Notes under the pieces: model-generated | What the model was told of the DNA's origin: nothing | Database searches by the model: none | Seen by the model: the letters and a program-made list of their open reading frames with translations, nothing else | Translations under genes and position numbers: made by a program | Source of the DNA: Coriobacteriia bacterium | Lineage (GTDB): Bacteria; Actinomycetota; Coriobacteriia; Anaerosomatales; SLCP01 | Reading direction: 5' to 3' | DNA length: 8,624 bases | Assembly: GCA_007123455.1 (NCBI GenBank) | Contig: SKKZ01000200.1 | Coordinates: 1-8,624 of the forward strand | Part shown: positions 1 to 6,469 of the stretch, piece by piece | Numbering within the stretch: position 1 is the first letter of the stretch | How the letters are laid out: every line of letters begins with the position of its first letter

Positions 1-1160
1 GCCAGCCCGCCGTGGAGATGATCGTCGCCGCGCTCAAAGAGAGCCCGTACGACACCGGTCTCGATCTCGACCTGCTCTTCGAGATCGCCGAGTACTGGGA
101 GGAGGTCCGCGAGCGCAAGAAGCTCAAGCGCGGCGTCACCTCCCTTATGCATATGGAGGTATTCAGCCACCAGGTACCCGGCGGAATGCTCTCGAACCTC
201 GTCAGCCAGCTTGAGCTGCAAAATGCGAGCGAGCGCCTTCCCGACGTGCTCAAGGAGATTCCGAAGGTGCGCGCGGAGGTCGGCTTCCCGCCGCTGGTCA
301 CGCCGCTCTCGCAGATCGTAGGCACCCAGGCGGTCATCAACGTGCTCACGGGTAAGCGCTGGGCGGTTGTGCCCCAGGAGATGAAGGACTACATCCGCGG
401 GTTCTACGGCAAGGCGCCCGGTCCGATGGATGAGGATATCGTCGCGAAGGTGCTCGTTAAGGAGGAGCCGCTGCCGCCCGATGTGCGTCCGGGCTCTCTT
501 GTCACGACCACGTACGATGAGGTGGCTGCGGAGATCGGAGACCTTGCGCACAGCGAAGAGGACGTGCTGATGTACGCGCTCTTCCCGAACGAGGCCCGCA
601 CCTATCTCACGTTGCATCAGGAGGGCGCCGAGAGTGCGGTCTTTATGATGGGCGAGGAGGTCGATACCGTCAGGGAGGAAGATTCCGTGGATGTGAACCA
701 GATACGAGAGCTCATCAAGATCGTCGAGATGAGTGACGTGAACGAGGTCGTGGTCGAAGAGGGCGGAGCCAAGGTCGTCGTGCGCAGGGGCGTATCCACC
801 GCTCAGGTCGAGGCCGCGGCTCCTGCAGCCGCACCGTCGAGCGCGAGCGCGCGGGAAGGCTCGGAGGCTCCTCCGGCCGATGTCGCCGTCCGGGATAGCG
901 CGGAGCGTCCGGGGACGTGGAAGAGCGTCATCGCTCCCATGGTCGGCACCTTCTACCGGGCTCCCTCGCCGGGCGCCGAGCCGTTCGTCAACGTCGGGGA
1001 CTCGGTCGAAGAGGGCCAGGGCCTTTGTATCCTGGAGGCAATGAAACTCATGAACGAGATCACCGCCGAGGAACCGGGCATCATCAGAGAGGTCGCGTTA
1101 GGCGATGCCGAGCCCGTCGAGTACGGTACCGTGCTCTTCTTCTACGAGCCACTCGGGTAG
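1..1160 (+). CDS. accB: Carboxyltransferase (OadA/PycB-type) C-terminal region fused to AccB-type biotin carboxyl carrier (5' partial)
   Basis: The gene is cut by the window start; the first whole codon is at base 3, leaving 385 codons. Residues 1-220 resemble the C-terminal part of pyruvate carboxylase subunit B / oxaloacetate decarboxylase alpha: an opening Gln-Pro-Ala like the conserved SQP segment, HQVPGGM at 56-62 and VTPLSQIVGTQAV at 99-111. The catalytic barrel with its metal site lies upstream of the window. Residues 229-263 match the AccB N-terminal helix region, followed by an Ala/Pro/Ser-rich linker (about 264-308). The biotinyl domain (about 309-385) has APMVGTFYRAPSP and EAMKLMNEI, with the biotin-accepting lysine at 348. 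The form is that of acetyl-CoA carboxylase carriers with the 'thumb' segment, not the APMPG/EAMKME form usual in pyruvate carboxylase. The protein should carry carboxybiotin between AccC and a carboxyltransferase. Whether the acceptor is pyruvate, acetyl-CoA or both cannot be settled here. accC follows after 4 nt. Confidence 0.9.
   Translation, partial: QPAVEMIVAALKESPYDTGLDLDLLFEIAEYWEEVRERKKLKRGVTSLMHMEVFSHQVPGGMLSNLVSQLELQNASERLPDVLKEIPKVRAEVGFPPLVTPLSQIVGTQAVINVLTGKRWAVVPQEMKDYIRGFYGKAPGPMDEDIVAKVLVKEEPLPPDVRPGSLVTTTYDEVAAEIGDLAHSEEDVLMYALFPNEARTYLTLHQEGAESAVFMMGEEVDTVREEDSVDVNQIRELIKIVEMSDVNEVVVEEGGAKVVVRRGVSTAQVEAAAPAAAPSSASAREGSEAPPADVAVRDSAERPGTWKSVIAPMVGTFYRAPSPGAEPFVNVGDSVEEGQGLCILEAMKLMNEITAEEPGIIREVALGDAEPVEYGTVLFFYEPLG
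672..689 (+). promoter_or_regulatory. Internal ribosome binding site and GTG start for a free AccB
   Basis: AGGGAGGA lies at 672-679 and an in-frame GTG at 687-689, with 8 nt between the AGGGAGG core and the GTG. This is near-ideal Shine-Dalgarno spacing, inside the fusion gene. Residues from this GTG (V-D-V-N-Q-I) line up with the first residues of AccB proteins, where M-D-I is common. A product starting here would be 157 residues with biotin lysine 120, close to E. coli AccB (156 residues, lysine 122). The sequence and spacing are seen directly; use of the site is inferred. Confidence 0.5.
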
Positions 1161-1164
1161 GCAG

Positions 1165-2538
1165 ATGTTCAAGAAGATCCTTATCGCGAACCGTGCCGAG
1201 ATCGCGTTGCGCATCATCCGCGCGTGCAAGGAGATGGGCATTGCGACCGTCGCCGTCTATTCGGAAGCCGATCGCGACTGTCTTCACGCCCGCATGGCCG
1301 ACGAGGCGGTGTGCATAGGCCCGCCGTCCAGTGCGCAGAGCTACCTCAGCATGCCCAACCTCATCTCCGCCGCCCTGACGACCGGCGCGGAGGCGGTACA
1401 TCCCGGATACGGGTTCCTCGCCGAGAACGCGCGGTTCGCGCGTGCGGTGGCGGACTCAGGTCTTGTCTTTGTAGGGCCTTCGCCCGAGGCGATCGAACGC
1501 ATGGGCGATAAGGCGGTCGCGCGCAAGACGATGATGGACGCGGGCGTCCCGTGTGTTCCGGGATCGGAGGGCGGGGTCGATACCGTCGACGAAGCGATGG
1601 CCTTCGCCGGTGAGGTGGGCTTCCCGGTCCTCATCAAGGCTGCGGCCGGTGGAGGCGGCAAGGGCATGAGGGTCGCTGCCGACGCCTCGGCGTTGCCCGG
1701 CCAGTTCGTGGCCGCGCGTAACGAGGCTGCGGCCTCATTCGGCAACGATACGGTCTATATCGAGCGCTATCTGCAGCGTCCCCGTCACATCGAGATCCAA
1801 GTGCTGGCCGATACGCACGGAAACGCCATCCACCTCTTCGAGCGTGACTGCTCGATTCAGCGGCGCCACCAGAAGCTCATCGAAGAGGCGCCGAGCCCTG
1901 CGCTCACACCCGAGATCCGTGCGGCCATGGGTGAGGCCGCGCTGCTCGCCGTGCGCGCGGTCGACTACGTGAACGCCGGCACGGTGGAGTTCCTGCTCGA
2001 TGCCGACGGCTCGTTCTACTTCATGGAGATGAACACCCGCGTTCAGGTAGAGCATCCGGTCACCGAAGAGATCACCGGCGTCGACATCGTCAAAGAACAG
2101 ATTCGCATCGCGGCCGGCGAGCCGATGAAGCATGCGAATCAGGACACCGTGGAGCTGCGCGGTCACGCGATCGAGTTCCGTATCAATGCCGAGGACCCCG
2201 AGCACGACTTCCGGCCGCATCCCGGTCAGGTCACCGTGTACAACCCTCCCGGCGGGCTCGGTGTGCGTGTGGACAGCCACCTGTACTCGGGCTATCGGGT
2301 CCCGCCATACTACGATTCCTTGCTCGGCAAGCTGATCGTATGGGGAGAGACCCGCGCCGAGGCGGTGGCGCGCGCCCGTCGTGCTCTCGATGAGTTCATC
2401 ATCGTCGGCATTCCCACGACCGTCCCGTTCCACCAGGCGGTGGTCGAGACGGAAGCCTTCTCTTCCGGAGACGTCTATACTGACTTCGTCGACACGCATA
2501 TGACTGCGACGCCCGGCGGGGCCGGAGACGAGGTGTGA
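1165..2538 (+). CDS. accC: Biotin carboxylase (AccC; acetyl-CoA or pyruvate carboxylase subunit)
   Basis: This ATP-grasp enzyme carboxylates the biotin of the carrier protein using ATP and bicarbonate, in the cytoplasm. It has 457 residues, against about 450 for the family. It starts MFKKILIANRAEIALRI, the typical family N-terminus, so the ATG at 1165 is preferred over start codons further upstream that lie inside the previous gene. The glycine-rich ATP loop (AAAGGGGKGMRV) is near residues 160-171. The ERDCSIQRRHQK segment and FMEMNTRVQVEHPVTE are present, and Glu288, Asn290 and Arg292 fall at the same numbers as in E. coli AccC. It lies 4 nt after the carrier fusion with a weak Shine-Dalgarno sequence (GGG at 1155-1157), which suggests translational coupling. 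A role as pyruvate carboxylase subunit A is also possible, because the upstream partner has an OadA/PycB region. The last 10 or so residues are a non-conserved tail. Confidence 0.97.
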   Translation: MFKKILIANRAEIALRIIRACKEMGIATVAVYSEADRDCLHARMADEAVCIGPPSSAQSYLSMPNLISAALTTGAEAVHPGYGFLAENARFARAVADSGLVFVGPSPEAIERMGDKAVARKTMMDAGVPCVPGSEGGVDTVDEAMAFAGEVGFPVLIKAAAGGGGKGMRVAADASALPGQFVAARNEAAASFGNDTVYIERYLQRPRHIEIQVLADTHGNAIHLFERDCSIQRRHQKLIEEAPSPALTPEIRAAMGEAALLAVRAVDYVNAGTVEFLLDADGSFYFMEMNTRVQVEHPVTEEITGVDIVKEQIRIAAGEPMKHANQDTVELRGHAIEFRINAEDPEHDFRPHPGQVTVYNPPGGLGVRVDSHLYSGYRVPPYYDSLLGKLIVWGETRAEAVARARRALDEFIIVGIPTTVPFHQAVVETEAFSSGDVYTDFVDTHMTATPGGAGDEV

Positions 2539-2539
2539 G

Positions 2540-2881
2540 ATGAGCGAAGAGATCAAGCTGGAAGGCATGAAGATCGCCCCCGGAGTCCTCGACACGATCG
2601 TCACTATGGCGGTCAAGAACGTGGACGGTGTGGTGTATTCGTCATCCGGCCAGGGTTTCGGCGGGCTCGTCAACCGCGCATCCGGCAAGGCGGTAGAGTT
2701 CTGTGTGAACGATCAGGGCGAGGTGGCGGTCTGTGTCCATCTGGCGGCGGTGTACGGCACCCCGCTCAGGGATATCGGAAAGAAGGTCCAGTCCGAGGTC
2801 ACGGACGCTATCCGGAGCCAGGTCGGCGTCAAGGTCGCCTCGGTCGACGTTTTCATCGATGACATCGAGTTCCCCGCGTGA
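2540..2881 (+). CDS. Asp23/Gls24 family protein, YqhY-like
   Basis: This small soluble protein of 113 residues belongs to the Asp23/Gls24 (DUF322) family. It opens with the typical IKLEGMKIAPGVLDTIV stretch, then an alternating segment with EVAVCVHLAAVYG and a C-terminal GVKVASVDVFIDDI. No signal peptide or membrane segment is seen. In Bacillus subtilis the homologue yqhY sits in the same place, between accC and nusB, and has been linked to control of fatty acid synthesis. The same position here supports a YqhY-type role rather than an envelope-stress role, but the biochemical function is unknown. The start is 1 nt after the accC stop. A GAGG at 2530-2533 lies 6 nt before the ATG. The stop overlaps the proposed nusB start. 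Confidence 0.92.
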   Translation: MSEEIKLEGMKIAPGVLDTIVTMAVKNVDGVVYSSSGQGFGGLVNRASGKAVEFCVNDQGEVAVCVHLAAVYGTPLRDIGKKVQSEVTDAIRSQVGVKVASVDVFIDDIEFPA

Positions 2882-3348
2882 GTCCAGACGGTCGAGCGAC
2901 GTTTCCGGCGGACAGGATGCAAGAGCGCAGCAGAGCGCGACTCCAGGCGCTCCAGATTCTCTACCAGGGCGACATCACCGGAACCTCTCCGATGTCGATA
3001 CTCGCTACAGGCTCGTACAACGCCGAGGACGGCGAGCCGTCGGAGTTCTGCCGCTCTCTTGTGGAGGGCACCGAGGAGCACGCTGCTGAGATCGACGAGA
3101 CCATCGGCCGCACGTCCAAGCACTGGACCGTATCGCGCATGCCGGTGGTCGATCGCAACATCCTGCGCCTGGCGACCTATGAGATACTCCACTGCGATTC
3201 TATCCCGGTCTCGGTCTCGATCAACGAGGCTGTGGAAATGGCCAAGACGTATGGCGGCGATGACTCGTCGCGGTTCGTGAACGGAGTGCTCGGCCGTATC
3301 GCTGAGACACTGGGACAGGAGCTTGACGAGGACGGCGCTGATGGCTGA
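2878..3348 (+). CDS. nusB: Transcription antitermination factor NusB
   Basis: NusB is an all-helical RNA-binding protein. With NusE (ribosomal protein S10) it binds boxA RNA and supports antitermination of rRNA operons. Helix 1 (RARLQALQILYQGDITG), the central VVDRNILRLATYEIL and the C-terminal SINEAVEMAKTYGGDDSSRFVNGVLG are all diagnostic. From the GTG at 2878 the protein has 156 residues; that start overlaps the stop of the previous gene as GTGA, typical of coupling. An ATG at 2917 would give 143 residues and a more usual NusB N-terminus (MQERSRAR). Neither start has a strong Shine-Dalgarno sequence, so the exact start is open. The C-terminal tail is acidic (ELDEDGADG). The 3' end overlaps xseB by 8 nt. 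Confidence 0.95.
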   Translation: MSPDGRATFPADRMQERSRARLQALQILYQGDITGTSPMSILATGSYNAEDGEPSEFCRSLVEGTEEHAAEIDETIGRTSKHWTVSRMPVVDRNILRLATYEILHCDSIPVSVSINEAVEMAKTYGGDDSSRFVNGVLGRIAETLGQELDEDGADG

Positions 3349-3652
3349 CGACAGCTATAACTTCGCACAGGCCCGGGCACGCCTCGAAGAGATCGTGACG
3401 CAGGTGCGCAAGAAGGACACGTCGCTCGAGAAGAGCCTCGATCTGCTCGAGGAAGGTGTCCGACTGGCAAACACGTGTACCGAGCTCTCGGACCACACCG
3501 AGTGGCGCACGGTCGTCGAAGAGCAGCAGGCCGTGGGTGAGATCGACGATGGTCGCGAGGGCGATGATGGCGTGGCCCCCGGGGCTGATGCAGGGTCTAC
3601 AGGTGTCGAGGACTCTCCCGCTGGCGACGGAACACTATCTCACGACGAGTAA
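3341..3652 (+). CDS. xseB: Exodeoxyribonuclease VII small subunit (XseB)
   Basis: XseB is the small subunit of exonuclease VII, which degrades single-stranded DNA together with the catalytic XseA. The core fits: NFAQARARLEEIVTQVRKKD, then SLEKSLDLLEEGVRLANTC, the usual two-helix pattern, within the first 50 or so residues. The ATG at 3341 has GAGGA at 3328-3332 with 8 nt spacing and overlaps the nusB stop. The protein has 103 residues; the family is usually about 70-80. The last 37 residues are a low-complexity acidic tail (12 Asp/Glu) without recognisable homology. By hand count, third-position G+C drops from about 81% in codons 1-63 to about 57% in the next 40, while the +1 frame rises to about 82%. 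The tail may therefore be a frameshift product or overlap another coding frame. No xseA is adjacent. Confidence 0.85.
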   Translation: MADDSYNFAQARARLEEIVTQVRKKDTSLEKSLDLLEEGVRLANTCTELSDHTEWRTVVEEQQAVGEIDDGREGDDGVAPGADAGSTGVEDSPAGDGTLSHDE

Positions 3653-3766
3653 CGCCCTGGTGACGGCGGCGGGTGTGCGCTTTGCCCCGAGTTCCCCGCA
3701 GTATTATCCTGAAGAGACGGCCCGCTTGAGCGGTCCGGCACGCACGATGTGGGAGATGACCGTTCT
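3653..3766 (+). other. Spacer between xseB and dxs, possibly the 3' end of an unrecognised frame
   Basis: This 114-nt stretch is the only gap of more than a few bases between genes in the window. One forward frame stays open from well inside xseB (a GTG at 3537 is a possible start) to a TGA at 3768-3770. That stop overlaps the proposed TTG start of dxs as TTGA, and the frame has about 71% third-position G+C in this spacer. The encoded peptide ends with residues such as FAPSSPQYYPEETARLSG; I recognise no family in it. It may be a small gene, the remnant of a lost gene, or chance. Confidence 0.3.
3681..3707 (+). promoter_or_regulatory. Weak candidate promoter upstream of dxs
   Basis: TATTAT at 3702-3707 matches five of six bases of the -10 consensus and stands out in G+C-rich DNA. 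The best upstream partner is TTTGCC at 3681-3686, only 15 nt away, so the -35 element is poor. It would give dxs a leader of about 50 nt. The placement in the only real spacer of the cluster is the main support. Confidence 0.25.
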
Positions 3767-5707
3767 TTGAGCGATGAGCGCATCCTAGACTCCATCGACT
3801 CACCGTCCGACCTACGCGGTCTCGACGATGCCTCGCTGCAGCAGCTTGCCGGGGAGATCCGTGAGGCGCTGGTTATGACGGTTGCGGGTACCGGCGGCCA
3901 TCTTGCACCCAATCTCGGTGTCGTGGAGCTGACCCTCGGGCTTCACCTCGCCCTTGACTCTCCGTCAGACAAGATCGTGTGGGACGTCGGTCACCAGTCC
4001 TACGTACACAAGTTGCTGACAGGTCGCCGTGACGCGTTCTGCACGCTGCGGCAGTACGGTGGAGTGTGCGGCTTCCCGAAGCGATCCGAGAGCCCGTACG
4101 ACGTCTTCGATACCGGCCACGCTTCTAACTCACTCTCGGTCGCTCTCGGCCTGGCAGTAGCGCGAGATGCGACCGGGGGATCCGAGGCCGTATGCGCGGT
4201 CATCGGGGACGGCTCGATGACGGGCGGCATGGCTTTCGAGGCGCTCAATCATATCGGCCATCTCGGCACCCGGATGATCATCGTTCTCAACGACAACGAG
4301 ATGTCGATAGCGGAGAACGTCGGTGCACTTGCAAGTTACCTTGCCCGCGTCAGGCTCGATCCGCGCTACAACCGGCTCCGGGACGATGTGGAAAGCGCCC
4401 TCGCGCGCACGAAGCTCGGTGCAGCTATGGTCGCTGCGGGCGAGGCGGCCAAGGAATCGGTGAAACAGCTTCTCGTACCCGGTATGCTCTTCGAGGAGCT
4501 GGGCCACAAGTACGTCGGACCCATCGATGGTCACGACATCCGCTCGGTCGAGTCAGCGGTGGGCCGTGCGCTCCAGGTTGACGGACCCGTGATCATCCAC
4601 GCCGTGACCCGCAAAGGCGCCGGCTATGCGCATGCCGAGGACAAGCCGGACACATTCCACGGCATCAGTCCGTTCGAGATCTCCACGGGTCAGGTCAACG
4701 GTTCGGTAGGCCCGATCTCGTACACCGAGGCGTTCAGTCACGCACTTGTCGCGGAAGGAGCCCGTGACGAACGGCTGGTCGCCATCACAGCTGCGATGCC
4801 GTCGGGGACCGGCCTCGATGCGTTCGCTGCGACCTACCCCGATCGCTTCTTCGATGTCGGCATCGCCGAGCAGCACGCCGTGGGTCTTGCTGCAGGGCTT
4901 GCAGTCGGCGGACGCGTCCCGGTGGTGGCGATCTACTCGACCTTCCTGCAGCGAGCATACGATCAACTGATCATGGACGTGGCACTCCAGAACCTCCACG
5001 TCGTCTTCTGTCTCGATCGTGCCGGCCTGGTAGGCGAGGACGGGCCGACGCATCACGGGGTCTTCGACCTGACCTATCTGCGTTCGGTCCCGAATCTGAT
5101 GGTGCTCGCGCCGGCAGACGAGGTCGAGCTCGTCCACATGCTTCGGACCGCACTCGAAGCTGACGGACCTGTCGCCATCCGGTACCCCCGGGGTAAGGGA
5201 ATAGGCCTGGCGCTTCCCGATGAGCCGATGGTCCTCGAAGCCGGCCGGGCCCAGATCAGGCGTATCGGCAGCGACGTCGCGCTCCTCGCTGCAGGACGCA
5301 TGGTAGGTGCCGCCGAGGCGGCCGCCGATCTGCTGGGGAACGAGGGTGTTTCAGCGAGTGTTGTCAACCTTCGCTGGATCAAGCCCCTCGACCTCGAGAT
5401 GGTCTCGTGGGCGGCGAGCGCACACCGGCTCATCGTCACGGTCGAGGAGAACACCGGTGTCGGTGGGGTTGGCGGAGCCGTGCTCGAAGCGCTCTCGGAT
5501 CTGGGGATGGAGGTGCCGACACTGAAGCTCTCGGTCCCGGACTGCTTTGTCACACACGGGGCGATGGATAAGCTCCTTGCCGAAGTGGGGCTCACGGCCG
5601 AGGGGATCCGCGGGGCTGTGCTCGGCAGGCTCGTGGATCTGTCCGGTCCGGTCCCCGATACCGAGGACGCCGATGGTCCGGCAGCGAGCAGACGTCACCC
5701 TCGTTGA
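3767..5707 (+). CDS. dxs: 1-deoxy-D-xylulose-5-phosphate synthase
   Basis: This thiamine diphosphate enzyme condenses pyruvate with glyceraldehyde 3-phosphate to make DXP, the first step of the MEP isoprenoid route and a precursor for thiamine and pyridoxal. It has 646 residues from the TTG at 3767; the family is about 620-640. The N-terminus (DSIDSPSDLRGL) and GTGGHLAPNLGVVELT are typical. The diphosphate/Mg motif GDGSMTGG has Asp148, paired with Asn175 in LNDNEMS. The transketolase-type glutamate is Glu368 in FDVGIAEQHAVG. YSTFLQRAYDQLIMDVALQ and DRAGLVGEDGPTHHG form the active-site and pyrimidine domain. The TTG is chosen because GGGAG (3751-3755) precedes it; a GTG at 3749 would add six residues but has no ribosome binding site. 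After about residue 625 the tail is not conserved, and its last 35 nt overlap tlyA. Confidence 0.97.
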   Translation: MSDERILDSIDSPSDLRGLDDASLQQLAGEIREALVMTVAGTGGHLAPNLGVVELTLGLHLALDSPSDKIVWDVGHQSYVHKLLTGRRDAFCTLRQYGGVCGFPKRSESPYDVFDTGHASNSLSVALGLAVARDATGGSEAVCAVIGDGSMTGGMAFEALNHIGHLGTRMIIVLNDNEMSIAENVGALASYLARVRLDPRYNRLRDDVESALARTKLGAAMVAAGEAAKESVKQLLVPGMLFEELGHKYVGPIDGHDIRSVESAVGRALQVDGPVIIHAVTRKGAGYAHAEDKPDTFHGISPFEISTGQVNGSVGPISYTEAFSHALVAEGARDERLVAITAAMPSGTGLDAFAATYPDRFFDVGIAEQHAVGLAAGLAVGGRVPVVAIYSTFLQRAYDQLIMDVALQNLHVVFCLDRAGLVGEDGPTHHGVFDLTYLRSVPNLMVLAPADEVELVHMLRTALEADGPVAIRYPRGKGIGLALPDEPMVLEAGRAQIRRIGSDVALLAAGRMVGAAEAAADLLGNEGVSASVVNLRWIKPLDLEMVSWAASAHRLIVTVEENTGVGGVGGAVLEALSDLGMEVPTLKLSVPDCFVTHGAMDKLLAEVGLTAEGIRGAVLGRLVDLSGPVPDTEDADGPAASRRHPR

Positions 5708-6467
5708 GAGGGGCCTGTACCCCTCTCGCCACCGGGCACGTGCGGCGATCATGGCCGGTGAGGTGAGCATCGGCGGAGTGCCGGTGCGCAAAGCCGGTGA
5801 GATGGTCGATCCCGCTGTCGACTTCGAGCTGGCAGCACGTTCCGAATACGTGTCGCGGGGCGGACTCAAGCTTGCCGGCGCCATCGACGCATTCGCCCTG
5901 AACATGCGTGGCGCCCGGGCGCTCGACGTCGGCGCGTCGACCGGCGGGTTCACGGATTGCCTGCTTCAGGAAGGCGCGAAAGAGGTGACTGCACTCGATG
6001 TCGGCTACGGGCAGCTTGCGTGGAGTCTGCGCCAGGACGAACGCGTGCGTGTACTCGAACGCACCAACATCCGCTCTGTGGAGAAGGACACACTCGGCGA
6101 GCCCTTCGACGTTATCGTCATCGACGTCTCCTTCATAAGCCTGGCAAAAGTGCTGCCCCATGCCGTGCCCTTGCTTGCCGAGAGCGGCAATCTCGTCGCA
6201 CTGGTCAAACCTCAGTTCGAAGCGGGTAAGGTCCGTGTGGGAAAGAAAGGTGTCGTGCGCGATCCGTCCGTCCATGAGGACGTCCTGCGCGCAGCGGTGG
6301 ACGCCGTACGTGCACACGGACTCGTGGTGCGCGGCCTGACCTGGTCGCCACTCAAGGGTCCCGAGGGTAACATCGAGTTCTGGTTGTGGGCTGCGGGCGG
6401 GGGAGAACCCGCCCTGGCCGACCCCGCCGACGTTGTCGCCGGGGCCCATGCTGAGCTGGAGGAGTGA
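5673..6467 (+). CDS. tlyA: TlyA family rRNA (cytidine-2'-O)-methyltransferase
   Basis: TlyA proteins methylate ribose 2'-hydroxyls of cytidines in 23S rRNA (C1920) and, in some species, 16S rRNA (C1409); loss in Mycobacterium tuberculosis gives capreomycin resistance. An S4 RNA-binding domain occupies about residues 4-60 (DVTLVERGLYPSRHRA, AGEVSIGG). It is followed by an FtsJ/RrmJ-type methyltransferase with SAM motif LDVGASTGGFTD at 84-95. The expected K-D-K-E tetrad is visible as Lys66, Asp151, Lys179 and Glu235, each three less than in M. tuberculosis TlyA (69, 154, 182, 238). The ATG at 5673 has GAGGA at 5663-5667 and is the only start that keeps the S4 domain whole, although it lies inside the end of dxs. 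The product has 264 residues with a short Ala/Asp/Glu-rich tail. nadK follows after 2 nt. Confidence 0.96.
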   Translation: MVRQRADVTLVERGLYPSRHRARAAIMAGEVSIGGVPVRKAGEMVDPAVDFELAARSEYVSRGGLKLAGAIDAFALNMRGARALDVGASTGGFTDCLLQEGAKEVTALDVGYGQLAWSLRQDERVRVLERTNIRSVEKDTLGEPFDVIVIDVSFISLAKVLPHAVPLLAESGNLVALVKPQFEAGKVRVGKKGVVRDPSVHEDVLRAAVDAVRAHGLVVRGLTWSPLKGPEGNIEFWLWAAGGGEPALADPADVVAGAHAELEE

Positions 6468-6469
6468 CC

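Noticed and set aside
1105..1164. Upstream start codon for accC, adding 20 residues
   Set aside because: It lies inside the AccB coding region, and the extra residues are not part of biotin carboxylases. MFKKILIANR from the ATG at 1165 is the normal N-terminus.
1735..2688. Long open reading frame on the - strand opposite accC (317 codons)
   Set aside because: accC is unmistakable on the + strand over the same bases. Long antisense frames are expected in G+C-rich coding DNA, and the translation shows no family motif.
3719..3736. Small hairpin (GGCCCGC, TTGA loop, GCGGTCC) as a terminator or leader element before dxs
   Set aside because: The stem is short with one mismatch and has no run of T after it, so it is not an intrinsic terminator. 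Such stems are common by chance in G+C-rich DNA.
3653..3766. Riboswitch or attenuator before dxs
   Set aside because: The spacer is only 114 nt, with no recognisable thiamine-box or other conserved motif and no extended pairing.
5592..6449. Long open reading frame on the - strand opposite tlyA (285 codons)
   Set aside because: TlyA with its full K-D-K-E tetrad lies on the + strand there. The antisense product is rich in His, Arg and Gly and is not recognisable.
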